Shown here piece after piece: positions 7,601-15,187 of a DNA stretch of 16,974 nucleotides. The stretch covers positions 1-16,974 of the forward strand of contig JAHHQU010000045.1 of the NCBI GenBank assembly GCA_020026225.1, given 5' to 3'. A model generated the notes under the pieces. That model searched no databases and was not told the DNA's origin. It saw only the letters and a program-made list of their open reading frames with translations. The translations under genes were made by a program, and so were the position numbers. Numbering within the stretch: position 1 is the first letter of the stretch; each line of letters opens with the position of its first letter. The DNA is from Phocaeicola sp. (GTDB taxonomy: Bacteria; Bacteroidota; Bacteroidia; Bacteroidales; Bacteroidaceae).

Positions 7601-7931
7601 TACAAATATTCCGGTAATTGCCGATTTGAGACAGAATCAGATGAATCAGTATTTGAATCGTGCTTATAATGCATATAACTATTCTCATGAACGTGTCGCT
7701 AAAGGTGACTTCATTCGTTTGAAAGAAGTTTCTTTGGGATATGATTTCCCGAAAAAGTGGTTGAAACCATTGCATGTAAGTGACCTTTCATTGAAACTTC
7801 AAGCTACTAACCTTTGCTTGTTGTATGCAGATGATAAATTGAACGGTCAGGATCCAGAATTCTTCAATACCGGTGGTGTTGCAGCTCCTGTGCCAAGACA
7901 ATTTACTTTAACAGTAAGATTAGGTATTTAA
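4608..7931 (+). CDS. SusC/RagA family TonB-dependent outer-membrane transporter
   Basis: A 1107-residue outer-membrane barrel that imports ligand captured by its SusD partner, powered by TonB. The signal peptide ends at about Ala21-Gln22. A carboxypeptidase-D regulatory-like beta domain fills residues 25-95 (VTGVVTSSEDGLPIVGASV and the TDIDGRFTL signature). The TonB box region is EILDEVVVTG at 100-109. The plug contains IRVRGATSIYG, PLWVVDGVIMED and IYGARAMAGVIVVTTKKG. The rest is barrel, ending in the typical FTLTVRLGI with terminal hydrophobic residues. Its plug carries about 20 more residues between VVDGV and DDIESF than the second transporter here. I chose ATG 4608 because the signal peptide begins there; an upstream in-frame GTG (4551) would add 19 residues and run through the leader hairpin. 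It is the first gene of a four-gene operon. Early codons look less biased than the rest (GGA, GCG, TCG against GGT, GCT, TCT later). Confidence 0.95.
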   Translation: MKRKLMLLMTCLFIAIGLVNAQVPKVTGVVTSSEDGLPIVGASVWVKGTTTGTITDIDGRFTLSNVPASAKTLVVSFVGMKTKEVGVKPNLQIVLTSDTEILDEVVVTGMQKMDKRLFTGASSKISGENAKLDGVAEISRALEGKAAGVSVQNVSGTFGTAPKIRVRGATSIYGSSNPLWVVDGVIMEDVTEVDADALSSGDAVTLISSAIAGLNADDIESFQILKDGSATSIYGARAMAGVIVVTTKKGKAGSNKISYTGEFSMRMVPSYRNFNIMDSQEQMGVYREMERAGYLKLAESYRASNSGVYGKMYHLINSYDPATGKFGLPNTLEARNGYLREAEYRNTDWFDELFSNSISQNHAISMSSGTDKASYYTSLSVMSDPGWYKQSKVQRYTANINALYNISKKLSLNLIGNGSYRKQKAPGALGQNVDVISGEVKRDFDINPYSYALNTSRALDPREFYVSNYAPFNILHELENNYIDLDVVDLKFQGELKWKPISKVELSALGAYKYSTTTQSHTIKDFSNQAWAFRAMDDATMRDANPWLYTDPDNANSLPVSVLPVGGFYRETKFGMNSYDFRATASYNDVYNDDHIFNLFVGTEINAVNRKRTWFNGVGMQYEMGMLPSYEYLYFKQGKEEGAQYYSVDETRSRSASFFGTATYSYKGRYTVNGTIRYEGTNKLGKSRSARWLPTWNVSGAWNVHEENFFESLRPALSNMTLKASYSLTADRGPASVTNSRVVIGSYNPWRPFAKDSESGLEIMDLENADLTYEKKHELNIGADLGFLNNRINFSVDWYKRNNYDLIGLINTMGIGGQIAKFANVASMKSHGIEFTLSTRNIVTKDFKWSTDFIFSHAKNEVTDLDSNSRVVDMITGNGFAMEGYPVRSLFSMDFRGLNDEGLPTFINENGELTVSDIDFQNRDHKEHLIYEGPTDPTITGSLGNVFTYKNLRLNVFMTYSFGNVIRMDPAFSNRYSDLDAMPKEFKNRWTVSGDEKVTNIPVIADLRQNQMNQYLNRAYNAYNYSHERVAKGDFIRLKEVSLGYDFPKKWLKPLHVSDLSLKLQATNLCLLYADDKLNGQDPEFFNTGGVAAPVPRQFTLTVRLGI

Positions 7932-7948
7932 TTCAAAAAAAATAGAAT

Positions 7949-9508
7949 ATGAAAAGTAAGAAATTAATATATATGATGTTGTCTTCAGCACTCCTCTTTG
8001 GTAGTTGTGACGATTTTTTGGATACGATGCCTGATAATCGTGCTGAAGTAAATACTGCTGATAAGATAACTTCTCTTTTGGTTTCGGCTTATCCGGTTAA
8101 GGTAGATATGCTGATGACAGAGATGGCTTCTGACAATGTTATGGATAATGGTGCCAGATATACAGTGTTTAATCAAGAACAAGAAGATGCTTATTTGTGG
8201 AAAGACATTACAGCCATTGGTAATGATTCTCCTTATGCTTATTGGAATGCTTGCTATCGCGCCATTGCTTCTGCTAACCAAGCATTGCAGGCAATCGAGG
8301 ATATGGGAAATCCAAGTTCTTTGAGTGCACAGCGTGGTGAGGCTTTGATGTGCCGTGCTTACGGTCACTTCGCTCTGGCAAATTTGTTCTGTATGAATTA
8401 TAATCCGGAAACAGCTGAAAAAGAATTAGGTCTTCCTTATTCAATCGCTCCAGAAACCTCTGTAGCACCTCACTATACAAGAGGTAAATTGAGCGAACTG
8501 TATCAGAAAATTAATCAAGACATTGAAGAAGGTTTGCCTTTGATCAACGATAATATTTATAAAGTTCCTAAATATCATTTCAACAAGAAGGCTGCTTATG
8601 CATTTGCAGCACGTTTCAACCTCTATTATCAGAAATTTGATAAAGTAATTGACTATGCAAATGTTGTTTTGGGTAGTGTTCCTGAAAAGATGCTGAGAAA
8701 TTGGCAGGCTATGGATAATTTGCCTTCAAATTTTGATGTACGTATTAATGCCTATGTATCTTCTTCTGAAACAGCAAACTTGCTTATTGGTACAGGCGTT
8801 TCTGGATGGGGAGTCATTACAGGTCCTTATTCCATTGGAGAACGCTATGGTCAATCTATGGAACTGATTACCGGTGAGAGTTTGAGAGCTCTTGGTATTT
8901 GGGGAGACAAGAGGGAATTGCTTATGGCCAAATCCCTTTGGGGAACAGAGCGAAAATTGTCACTTCCAAAATATCAGCAATTCTTCCAGATTGTTGATAA
9001 AGTGGCTCAGACCGGTTTCGCTTATGCTATTCCTATTTTGTTCACAGGTGATGAAACTTTGCTTTGTAGAGCTGAAGCTTATGCGTTGACCAATCAGCTG
9101 GACAAGTGTGTGGCAGATATCAATGTTTGGATGGCTACTCACACAGCAGGTGCAAAACAATTTTCAAAAGAGGAGATTGTAGATTACTATAAAGGTGTTC
9201 GAACAATGCCGGTAGTGGTAGCAAATCCAGATCAGCGCTCAATAAAGAAGAAGATAAATCCTCAAGGATTTACCGTTGCTGCAGGTGAAATGGAGGAATT
9301 GATTCAGTGTATTCTTCACCTTCGCCGACTTGAAACTCTTCAGGATGGAACACGTTGGCAAGACATTAAACGTTATGGTATCGAAATATCACATAATCGT
9401 GATGGACTGGATCCAGACATTTTGAAGGTAGGTGATCCACGTCGTGCTATTCAGCTTCCACAGGATGTTATTAATGCCGGCCTAGAACCAAATCCAAGAA
9501 ATAATTAA
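7949..9508 (+). CDS. SusD/RagB family nutrient-binding outer-membrane lipoprotein
   Basis: A 519-residue surface lipoprotein that caps the SusC barrel and binds its ligand. The lipobox LLFGSC puts the lipid on Cys20. CDDFLD follows, an acidic start that fits the Bacteroidota surface-export signal, and DTM at 25-27 fits the O-glycosylation motif. The helical TPR-like core shows GEALMCRAYGHFALANLFCMNY and the later ETLLCRAEAYAL, and the SusD C-terminal signature appears as LRRLETLQDGTRWQDIKRYG. It ends near DPRRAIQLPQDVI. It lies 17 bp after its susC partner and 12 bp before the metallohydrolase gene, so all are one transcript. Sequence alone does not give the ligand. Confidence 0.93.
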   Translation: MKSKKLIYMMLSSALLFGSCDDFLDTMPDNRAEVNTADKITSLLVSAYPVKVDMLMTEMASDNVMDNGARYTVFNQEQEDAYLWKDITAIGNDSPYAYWNACYRAIASANQALQAIEDMGNPSSLSAQRGEALMCRAYGHFALANLFCMNYNPETAEKELGLPYSIAPETSVAPHYTRGKLSELYQKINQDIEEGLPLINDNIYKVPKYHFNKKAAYAFAARFNLYYQKFDKVIDYANVVLGSVPEKMLRNWQAMDNLPSNFDVRINAYVSSSETANLLIGTGVSGWGVITGPYSIGERYGQSMELITGESLRALGIWGDKRELLMAKSLWGTERKLSLPKYQQFFQIVDKVAQTGFAYAIPILFTGDETLLCRAEAYALTNQLDKCVADINVWMATHTAGAKQFSKEEIVDYYKGVRTMPVVVANPDQRSIKKKINPQGFTVAAGEMEELIQCILHLRRLETLQDGTRWQDIKRYGIEISHNRDGLDPDILKVGDPRRAIQLPQDVINAGLEPNPRNN

Positions 9509-9520
9509 TATTAGAGCATT

Positions 9521-10411
9521 ATGAAACTTAAGAATATAAAACTGTTATTCACTTTATGTCTGCCCTTGGTTTTGGGTGCATGTAGCGAAGATGATTTGTC
9601 AGATAGAAGTATCTTTGAAAATACCGAAATCGAAAGTAATGAGTTTGACAAATGGTTAATCACTAATTATACAGATACGTATAATTTGGATTTCAAATAT
9701 CGATTGGAAGATAAAGAAACAGACAATCACTATAACTTGGTCCCTGCTGACTATATGAAGTCAATCGCTATGGCCAAAATGACCAAACATCTTTGGATGG
9801 AATCCTATGATGAAATCTTAGGTCCTGATTTTATGAAGAGCTATTGTCCGCGTATTATCCAATTGATCGGTTCACCGGCTTACAATACTCAGGGATCTAT
9901 CGTTTTAGGTACTGCTGAAGGTGGTTTGAAAGTGACCTTGTATAATGTGAACAACATTAATTTGAAACATATTGATGTACAAGAACTCAATCATTGGTAT
10001 TTTCATACCATGCACCATGAGTTTGCTCATATCTTGCACCAAACCAAGGAATTTACTCCAGATTATAACTTGATTACCAAGAGTAATTATCAGTCTACCA
10101 GCTGGGTGAACCTTACAGACCAGGAAGCGCTTGATTTAGGATTCATTACTCCGTATGCAAGTATGGAAGTCAGAGAAGACTTTGTAGAAATGTTTTCTAC
10201 TTATGTTACTATCAGTGCTGAAGAATGGAATACGATTGTAGGGCATGCAAGTAAGGAAGGACAGGGATACTTGAGCCAGAAGCTTGACATCGTAAAAGAC
10301 TATATGTTGACTGCATGGAACATCGATATGGATAAACTGCGTGAAGTGGTACTCCGCCGTTCTGCTGAAGTTCAAGAATGGAATGTTGATGATTTGACCT
10401 CTTTAAATTAA
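9521..10411 (+). CDS. Substrate import-associated zinc metallohydrolase lipoprotein
   Basis: A 296-residue lipoprotein of the HExxH family that travels with SusC/SusD pairs (TIGR04549 type, putative zinc-binding metallopeptidase). The lipobox LVLGAC gives a lipidated Cys21, followed by SEDDLSD, a strong match to the acidic surface-export signal. The zinc motif HEFAH is at residues 166-170 inside FHTMHHEFAHILHQ: two histidines bind zinc and Glu167 is the catalytic base. A likely third ligand or active-site partner is in the acidic segment MEVREDFVEMFSTYV (215-229). No propeptide is seen. Placement after susD and before a DUF4302 gene is the usual setting for this family. I infer that it trims peptide or glycopeptide at the cell surface before import; the actual substrate is unknown. 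Confidence 0.88.
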   Translation: MKLKNIKLLFTLCLPLVLGACSEDDLSDRSIFENTEIESNEFDKWLITNYTDTYNLDFKYRLEDKETDNHYNLVPADYMKSIAMAKMTKHLWMESYDEILGPDFMKSYCPRIIQLIGSPAYNTQGSIVLGTAEGGLKVTLYNVNNINLKHIDVQELNHWYFHTMHHEFAHILHQTKEFTPDYNLITKSNYQSTSWVNLTDQEALDLGFITPYASMEVREDFVEMFSTYVTISAEEWNTIVGHASKEGQGYLSQKLDIVKDYMLTAWNIDMDKLREVVLRRSAEVQEWNVDDLTSLN

Positions 10412-10413
10412 TT

Positions 10414-11706
10414 ATGACGATGAAGAAATTTTTTTATATGTTATTGCTCGCTGTGGTGTCAATGACCGCAGCCTGCACTATTGAGCAAGATGATTTGTTT
10501 AGCGAATCATCTGCAACCAGAGCCGATGAAGCCATGAAGGCCAATATGGATATTTTGACATCTGCTTCAAATGGTTGGAAAATGGCTTATTTCCCCTCGG
10601 CTACCAAAGCTTTTGGAGGCTATAATGTTTTGATAAAATTCAATAAGGATAGAAGTGTAGAGGCTTCAAGTGAATTCTACGATGCTGACTTTATAGCTTC
10701 AAGTTCTTATACAATCAAACAAAGTGCTGGTATCGTATTGTCAATGGATACCTATAATGAAGCGTTTCATATCTTCTCTGATCCGTCTGACCCTACAGGC
10801 TGGGGAGGAGCAGGAGAAGGTCTTGGCGGAGACTATGATTTCTTGATTGTAGAAGCTACTGCTGAAAAGGTAGTGTTGAAAGGAAAGAAAACAGGTGGTA
10901 TCTCTGTCATGACTCCTATGGCTGAAGGTGAAAGCTGGGAAAATTATTTGGCGGATATCCAAGCACGCGATGCTTCTATTTCTGCTAAGAAAATGAAAAT
11001 GGTTCTTGGTGGTACTGAAGTATTGGTTAAAGTAGATATGCGTAACTTGATTTTCAGTTATCTTCAGGGAGAAGAAGTTGTACAGGTTAGAGTTCCTTTT
11101 GTAGTCAACAAGGAAGGATATGTGTTCTATGAACCAGTGGAAATCTTAGGAGAAAAACTGGAAGGTTTTACCTTTAATGAACAGAAAGATGAATTTACTT
11201 CATTTGGTAGTACAGAAGTCATCGTACAAATCTTGCCGCCTGACATCAATGAAATTTTCTCAAAAGGATTGTGGTATATTTCATATAGCAAATTAGGTGA
11301 GTATGCACAAAGGTATTATAATGCAGCCAATACCAATATTTGGAAACCTAACAAATTGAATCTTGATATGGCTTGCTTCGGTACTTTAGGTCAGGGAGTT
11401 TTCGGCTTTGGTTTCCAGGTAAATAATGAAATGGGAATCTTATTGTTTGATTTCGTTCTTCAAGGTTCTGATAAGGTCATGATGCAGATGAACGGAAATG
11501 CCAATCAGGTAGGTGTTACTTTCTTCAGTAACTTTGGATTTAATTATGCAGTACATCCTTTCGGAGATTTGTCTACTCCTCGTATGTTTACTGTAAGTAC
11601 TGATAATCCAAAGGATCCTACCTATATGAGATTGACAGATGTAAATGAACCGACAAATGTGATTGAACTTTCAGCTATGCCTGTAAAGAATCCAATGGAT
11701 AAGTAA
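10414..11706 (+). CDS. DUF4302 domain-containing lipoprotein
   Basis: A lipoprotein of 430 residues (428 if the second ATG at 10420 is used). The lipobox MTAAC gives a lipidated Cys21, followed by TIEQDD, a moderately acidic start consistent with the outer membrane. The N-terminal part has the pattern ILTSASNGWKMAYFP and FGGYNVLIKFN typical of DUF4302 proteins (PF14135), which commonly follow the HExxH lipoprotein in such operons. The remainder is predicted beta-rich, with many aromatic and glycine residues. There is no catalytic motif, so an accessory ligand-binding or surface role is an inference from its place. Only two bases separate it from the metallohydrolase gene, which suggests coupled translation. 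It is the last gene of the operon, 50 bp before a strong terminator. Confidence 0.85.
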   Translation: MTMKKFFYMLLLAVVSMTAACTIEQDDLFSESSATRADEAMKANMDILTSASNGWKMAYFPSATKAFGGYNVLIKFNKDRSVEASSEFYDADFIASSSYTIKQSAGIVLSMDTYNEAFHIFSDPSDPTGWGGAGEGLGGDYDFLIVEATAEKVVLKGKKTGGISVMTPMAEGESWENYLADIQARDASISAKKMKMVLGGTEVLVKVDMRNLIFSYLQGEEVVQVRVPFVVNKEGYVFYEPVEILGEKLEGFTFNEQKDEFTSFGSTEVIVQILPPDINEIFSKGLWYISYSKLGEYAQRYYNAANTNIWKPNKLNLDMACFGTLGQGVFGFGFQVNNEMGILLFDFVLQGSDKVMMQMNGNANQVGVTFFSNFGFNYAVHPFGDLSTPRMFTVSTDNPKDPTYMRLTDVNEPTNVIELSAMPVKNPMDK

Positions 11707-11756
11707 TAAGGTTAGTCGATGAAGATTCTTGCGTAAGCAAATAAATTCTGATTCTA

Positions 11757-11811
11757 AGGGTGAGTCAAAATGTAAGTAAAAAGACATTTTGATTCACCCT
11801 TTTTCTTTTTT
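11757..11811 (+). terminator. Intrinsic terminator of the first import operon
   Basis: The 17-base arms 11757-11773 and 11784-11800 pair with a single G-U, around a 10-nt loop, and run into TTTTCTTTTTT. It is the strongest terminator in the window and separates the two SusC/SusD units. Confidence 0.92.
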
Positions 11812-11822
11812 CGTTGTACTCT

Positions 11823-11835
11823 GGTATGCTGGGTG
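11823..11835 (+). promoter_or_regulatory. Leader motif shared by both susC genes (copy 2)
   Basis: GGTATGCTGGGTG differs from the copy at 4380-4392 at one base and begins 132 bases before the -7 element (129 in the other copy). TATTTTG and TTTGTAG also recur downstream in the same order in both leaders. It may be an activator site. Confidence 0.4.
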
Positions 11836-11931
11836 TAATAGCCTAAATGGATGTGAAACTACCTATATTTTGTATATATATGAAGTTTACTTGCATTTTG
11901 TCTTTTTGTAGCGTATAATTGCGTAAAAATG

Positions 11932-11962
11932 TTTGCGAATATATATTTTAATTGTATTTTTG
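11932..11962 (+). promoter_or_regulatory. Bacteroidota sigma-A promoter of the second susC/susD operon
   Basis: TTTG (11932-11935), a 19-base spacer, then TATTTTTG (11955-11962) match the TTTG / TAnnTTTG consensus completely. Transcription would start near 11968 and leave a leader of about 59 nt. A short CTCTT/AAGAG hairpin can form at the very 5' end (about 11967-11984). Confidence 0.72.
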
Positions 11963-12026
11963 CAAGCTCTTAATAAAAAAAGAGAACAGCTAAACTAAAT
12001 TTTTACTAATTGAAAAAAGAGAATTT

Positions 12027-15000
12027 ATGAAGAAACAGGTGATGTTGTTGCTCGCTGTACTCGTGTTGAGTATAAGCTGGGCGAGTGCACAAGTGTCACA
12101 GGTAAGCGGTACTGTCATCTCTGAAGAGGATGGTTTGCCTGTAGTCGGTGCATCTATTTTAGTAAAAGGTACTACTCTTGGTACTGTAACAGACATTGAT
12201 GGTAATTTTACTTTATTTAATGTTCCTAGTGAACATCAAATGTTGCAGATTTCCTTCATTGGTATGAAATCTCAGAAAGTTTTAGCAAAAGCAACGATGC
12301 ACGTAGTGCTACATCCTGATACCGAAGTTCTTGATGAAGTAATGGTTGTAGCTTATGGTGTTGCTAAAAAAGAATCATTTACAGGTTCGGCAGAAGTCGT
12401 GAAGGCTGAAAAACTGCAATCTCGTCCTGTTGCCAACGTTACAAAAGCTTTAGACGGTCTTGTTTCTGGTGTACAGACTACTTCTGGTTCTGGTCAGCCA
12501 GGTTCAGGCGTTTCTGTTGTAGTTCGTGGCTTTGGTTCTATTAACTCTTCACAGAATCCACTTTACGTAGTAGATGGTGTTCCTTATGATGGTAATGTGG
12601 TTTCAATTAATCCAAATGACATTGAATCAATGACTGTATTGAAAGATGCTTCTGCAGGTGCATTGTATGGTTCACGTGGTGCGAACGGCGTGGTAATGAT
12701 TACTACTAAGAAAGGTAACTCTGGTAAAGTAAAAGTTAACTTGAAAGCTAACTGGGGTATCGCTTCTCGTTCTATCCCTCGTTATGAAACAGTTGATGAA
12801 GCTGGTTATTTGGAGACTATTTTCCAGTCTTACAAGAATCATTTGATTACATCAAATGGTATGGCACCAGATCAAGCTGCTATAAAAGCAATTCAACGTA
12901 TGTCTAAAGGCGGTTATTCTGTGGTTGGTGTAAACGAAGAATATAATCCATTCAATATGCCGATGTCTGAATTAATCGACCCTGTAACAGGTAAGATTAA
13001 TCCTACCGCAAAGTTGAAATATTCTGAAGATTGGATGGATGAGGCTATGAAGAAAAATCCTTTACGTCAGGAATATAACTTGTCTTTTACAGGTGGTAAC
13101 GAAAAAACTAAATACATGTTTTCTTTAGGTTACCTTGATGAAAAAGGTTTGCTGAAGACTACAGGCTTTAGACGTTATAGTGGACGTATGAGCATTGATT
13201 CTCAGGTAACAGGCTGGTTTAAAGCTGGTATGAATGCTAATTATTCTCGTAATGAAAGTAATACAGCTCAGGAAAACTCATCAGCAGGTTCAAACGTATG
13301 GTATTCTGCTCAGTTGATGGCTCCTATTTTCCCTGTTTATAAGAAAGATGCAGATGGTAAGAATGTATTAGATGTGGATGGAAAACCAATTTTTGATTAT
13401 GGTACTAATCGTCCGGCAGGAGCAAATGCTGAATGGAATACTATTGCGACTCTGTATGATGATAAATATGAAAATAACAGCGATAACTTGAGTGGACGTG
13501 TTTTTGCTGAAATAGGGAACTTCAAGGATACTCCATTAGAGGGATTGAAACTTTCTGCAAATTTTGGCTTTGACTTGATTGCAACAGATATGTTGACTTA
13601 CTATAATCCGTATAATGGTAATGCTCAGTCTACAAAGGGTATGGTGGAACGTGCTCACAGACGCAGATTCAGTTACACGTTGAATCAGTTGCTAACATAT
13701 GATCGTTCATTTGGTCAACATCACATTAATGCGTTGGTGGGTCATGAGTTCTATAAATTCAACCAGCAGTATTTAAGTGCAACTAAAACAGGCTTCCCTT
13801 TTGGTGGTTTGTACGAATTGGATGCAGCTATTACAGTTGCGGGTGCTTCTTCCTATCAAGATAATTATGCTGTAGAGTCTGTTCTTTCACGTTTCGCATA
13901 TGATTTTGCAGACAAGTACTATCTTTCTGCAAGTTTCCGTACAGATGGTTCTTCACGTTTTCGTAAAGGTGAACGTTGGGGTAAGTTCTGGTCTGTAGGT
14001 GCTAACTGGCGTATTTCTCAAGAAGAATTTATGAAGAATGTCGCTTGGGTTAATAACTTGTCTGCTAAGATTAGTTATGGTGTGCAGGGTAATGATAACT
14101 TAGGTACCTATTATGCATGGCAGTCAATGTATGACTTTACACCGAATGGTAATAACGGTGGTACAAGTATGTCTTCTTTAGGTAATCCGGATTTAAAATG
14201 GGAAAAGAATGGTAACTTGAATGTTGGTGTTGAAGGACGTTTCTTTAACTTCTTAAATGTGGCCCTTGAATGGTATACACGTAAGACTACAGATATGTTG
14301 ATGTTGTATCCGATGGCCTCTTCTCTTGGCTTCGACGGATATAATAAGAATATTGGTTCTATGCGTAACACAGGTTTGGATATGACTATTTCTGCCGATG
14401 TGTTCCAAAAAGATAATTTTGGATGGAGAATCACATTGTTAGGATCTACTGTCAAGAACAAAGTTCTTCATTTAGCTGACAAACCTGAAATTATTTCAGG
14501 AAGCTACATCATTCGTGAAGGGGAAACTCTAAATTCGTTCTATACAGCATCTGCAGCTGGTGTTGATCCTGAAACAGGTAAACAGTTGTATTGGGTATGG
14601 GATACAGATGAAAACGGAAATAAGGGTGAAATGTATAAAACAGATGATATGGGTAAGGCTAACTCTTGTAAGAGCATACAGGGCAGTCGTATACCTTCTA
14701 TCTATGGCTCATTTAATAATGAATTCCGTTATAAAAACTTTGATTTGAGTGTGTTGTGTACTTATTCTATCGGTGGTAAAGTCTTGGATGGAGTTTACCG
14801 TACGTTGAAATATGGTAATTATGTTGGTCAGGCCAGAAGCAAAGATATTTTGGAAGCATGGAAGCAACCAGGTGATGTTACCGATATTCCACGTGTGCTA
14901 ATTGGAAAGAGCTACATTACAACTGATAATGATTTAATCAACGCTTCTTATTTGGCAATTAAAAACATTACTTTAGGTTATTCGTTGTCTTCTAAAACGT

Positions 15001-15167
15001 TGAAAAAAATGGGTATTGAAAACCTTCGTTTTACAGCGACTGGTGACAACTTAGTTTTGTTTAACCATTTGAAGGGTATGGACCCACAGTATAACTTCTC
15101 TGGTAGTACAGGTTTTGGATATGTTCCTGTAAGAACTGTATCACTGGGTATTGATGTTACGTTCTAA
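12027..15167 (+). CDS. SusC/RagA family TonB-dependent outer-membrane transporter
   Basis: A 1046-residue outer-membrane transporter. The signal peptide ends near Ala21 (SWASAQ). The carboxypeptidase-D regulatory-like domain includes SGTVISEEDGLPVVGASI and VTDIDGNFTLFNV. The TonB box region is EVLDEVMVVAYG at 100-111. The plug shows VVVRGFGSIN, PLYVVDGVPYDGN and the SusC signature MTVLKDASAGALYGSRGANG. The remainder is barrel, ending VSLGIDVTF with a terminal Phe as expected for barrel assembly. The N-terminal 100 residues align gap-free with the first transporter here, but the plug and barrel diverge and this protein is 61 residues shorter, so the ligands probably differ. It is the first gene of a two-gene operon, with susD 20 bp downstream. 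Early-codon bias resembles the body of the gene. Confidence 0.95.
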   Translation: MKKQVMLLLAVLVLSISWASAQVSQVSGTVISEEDGLPVVGASILVKGTTLGTVTDIDGNFTLFNVPSEHQMLQISFIGMKSQKVLAKATMHVVLHPDTEVLDEVMVVAYGVAKKESFTGSAEVVKAEKLQSRPVANVTKALDGLVSGVQTTSGSGQPGSGVSVVVRGFGSINSSQNPLYVVDGVPYDGNVVSINPNDIESMTVLKDASAGALYGSRGANGVVMITTKKGNSGKVKVNLKANWGIASRSIPRYETVDEAGYLETIFQSYKNHLITSNGMAPDQAAIKAIQRMSKGGYSVVGVNEEYNPFNMPMSELIDPVTGKINPTAKLKYSEDWMDEAMKKNPLRQEYNLSFTGGNEKTKYMFSLGYLDEKGLLKTTGFRRYSGRMSIDSQVTGWFKAGMNANYSRNESNTAQENSSAGSNVWYSAQLMAPIFPVYKKDADGKNVLDVDGKPIFDYGTNRPAGANAEWNTIATLYDDKYENNSDNLSGRVFAEIGNFKDTPLEGLKLSANFGFDLIATDMLTYYNPYNGNAQSTKGMVERAHRRRFSYTLNQLLTYDRSFGQHHINALVGHEFYKFNQQYLSATKTGFPFGGLYELDAAITVAGASSYQDNYAVESVLSRFAYDFADKYYLSASFRTDGSSRFRKGERWGKFWSVGANWRISQEEFMKNVAWVNNLSAKISYGVQGNDNLGTYYAWQSMYDFTPNGNNGGTSMSSLGNPDLKWEKNGNLNVGVEGRFFNFLNVALEWYTRKTTDMLMLYPMASSLGFDGYNKNIGSMRNTGLDMTISADVFQKDNFGWRITLLGSTVKNKVLHLADKPEIISGSYIIREGETLNSFYTASAAGVDPETGKQLYWVWDTDENGNKGEMYKTDDMGKANSCKSIQGSRIPSIYGSFNNEFRYKNFDLSVLCTYSIGGKVLDGVYRTLKYGNYVGQARSKDILEAWKQPGDVTDIPRVLIGKSYITTDNDLINASYLAIKNITLGYSLSSKTLKKMGIENLRFTATGDNLVLFNHLKGMDPQYNFSGSTGFGYVPVRTVSLGIDVTF

Positions 15168-15187
15168 TTTTAAAAGAGAAACTGAAA

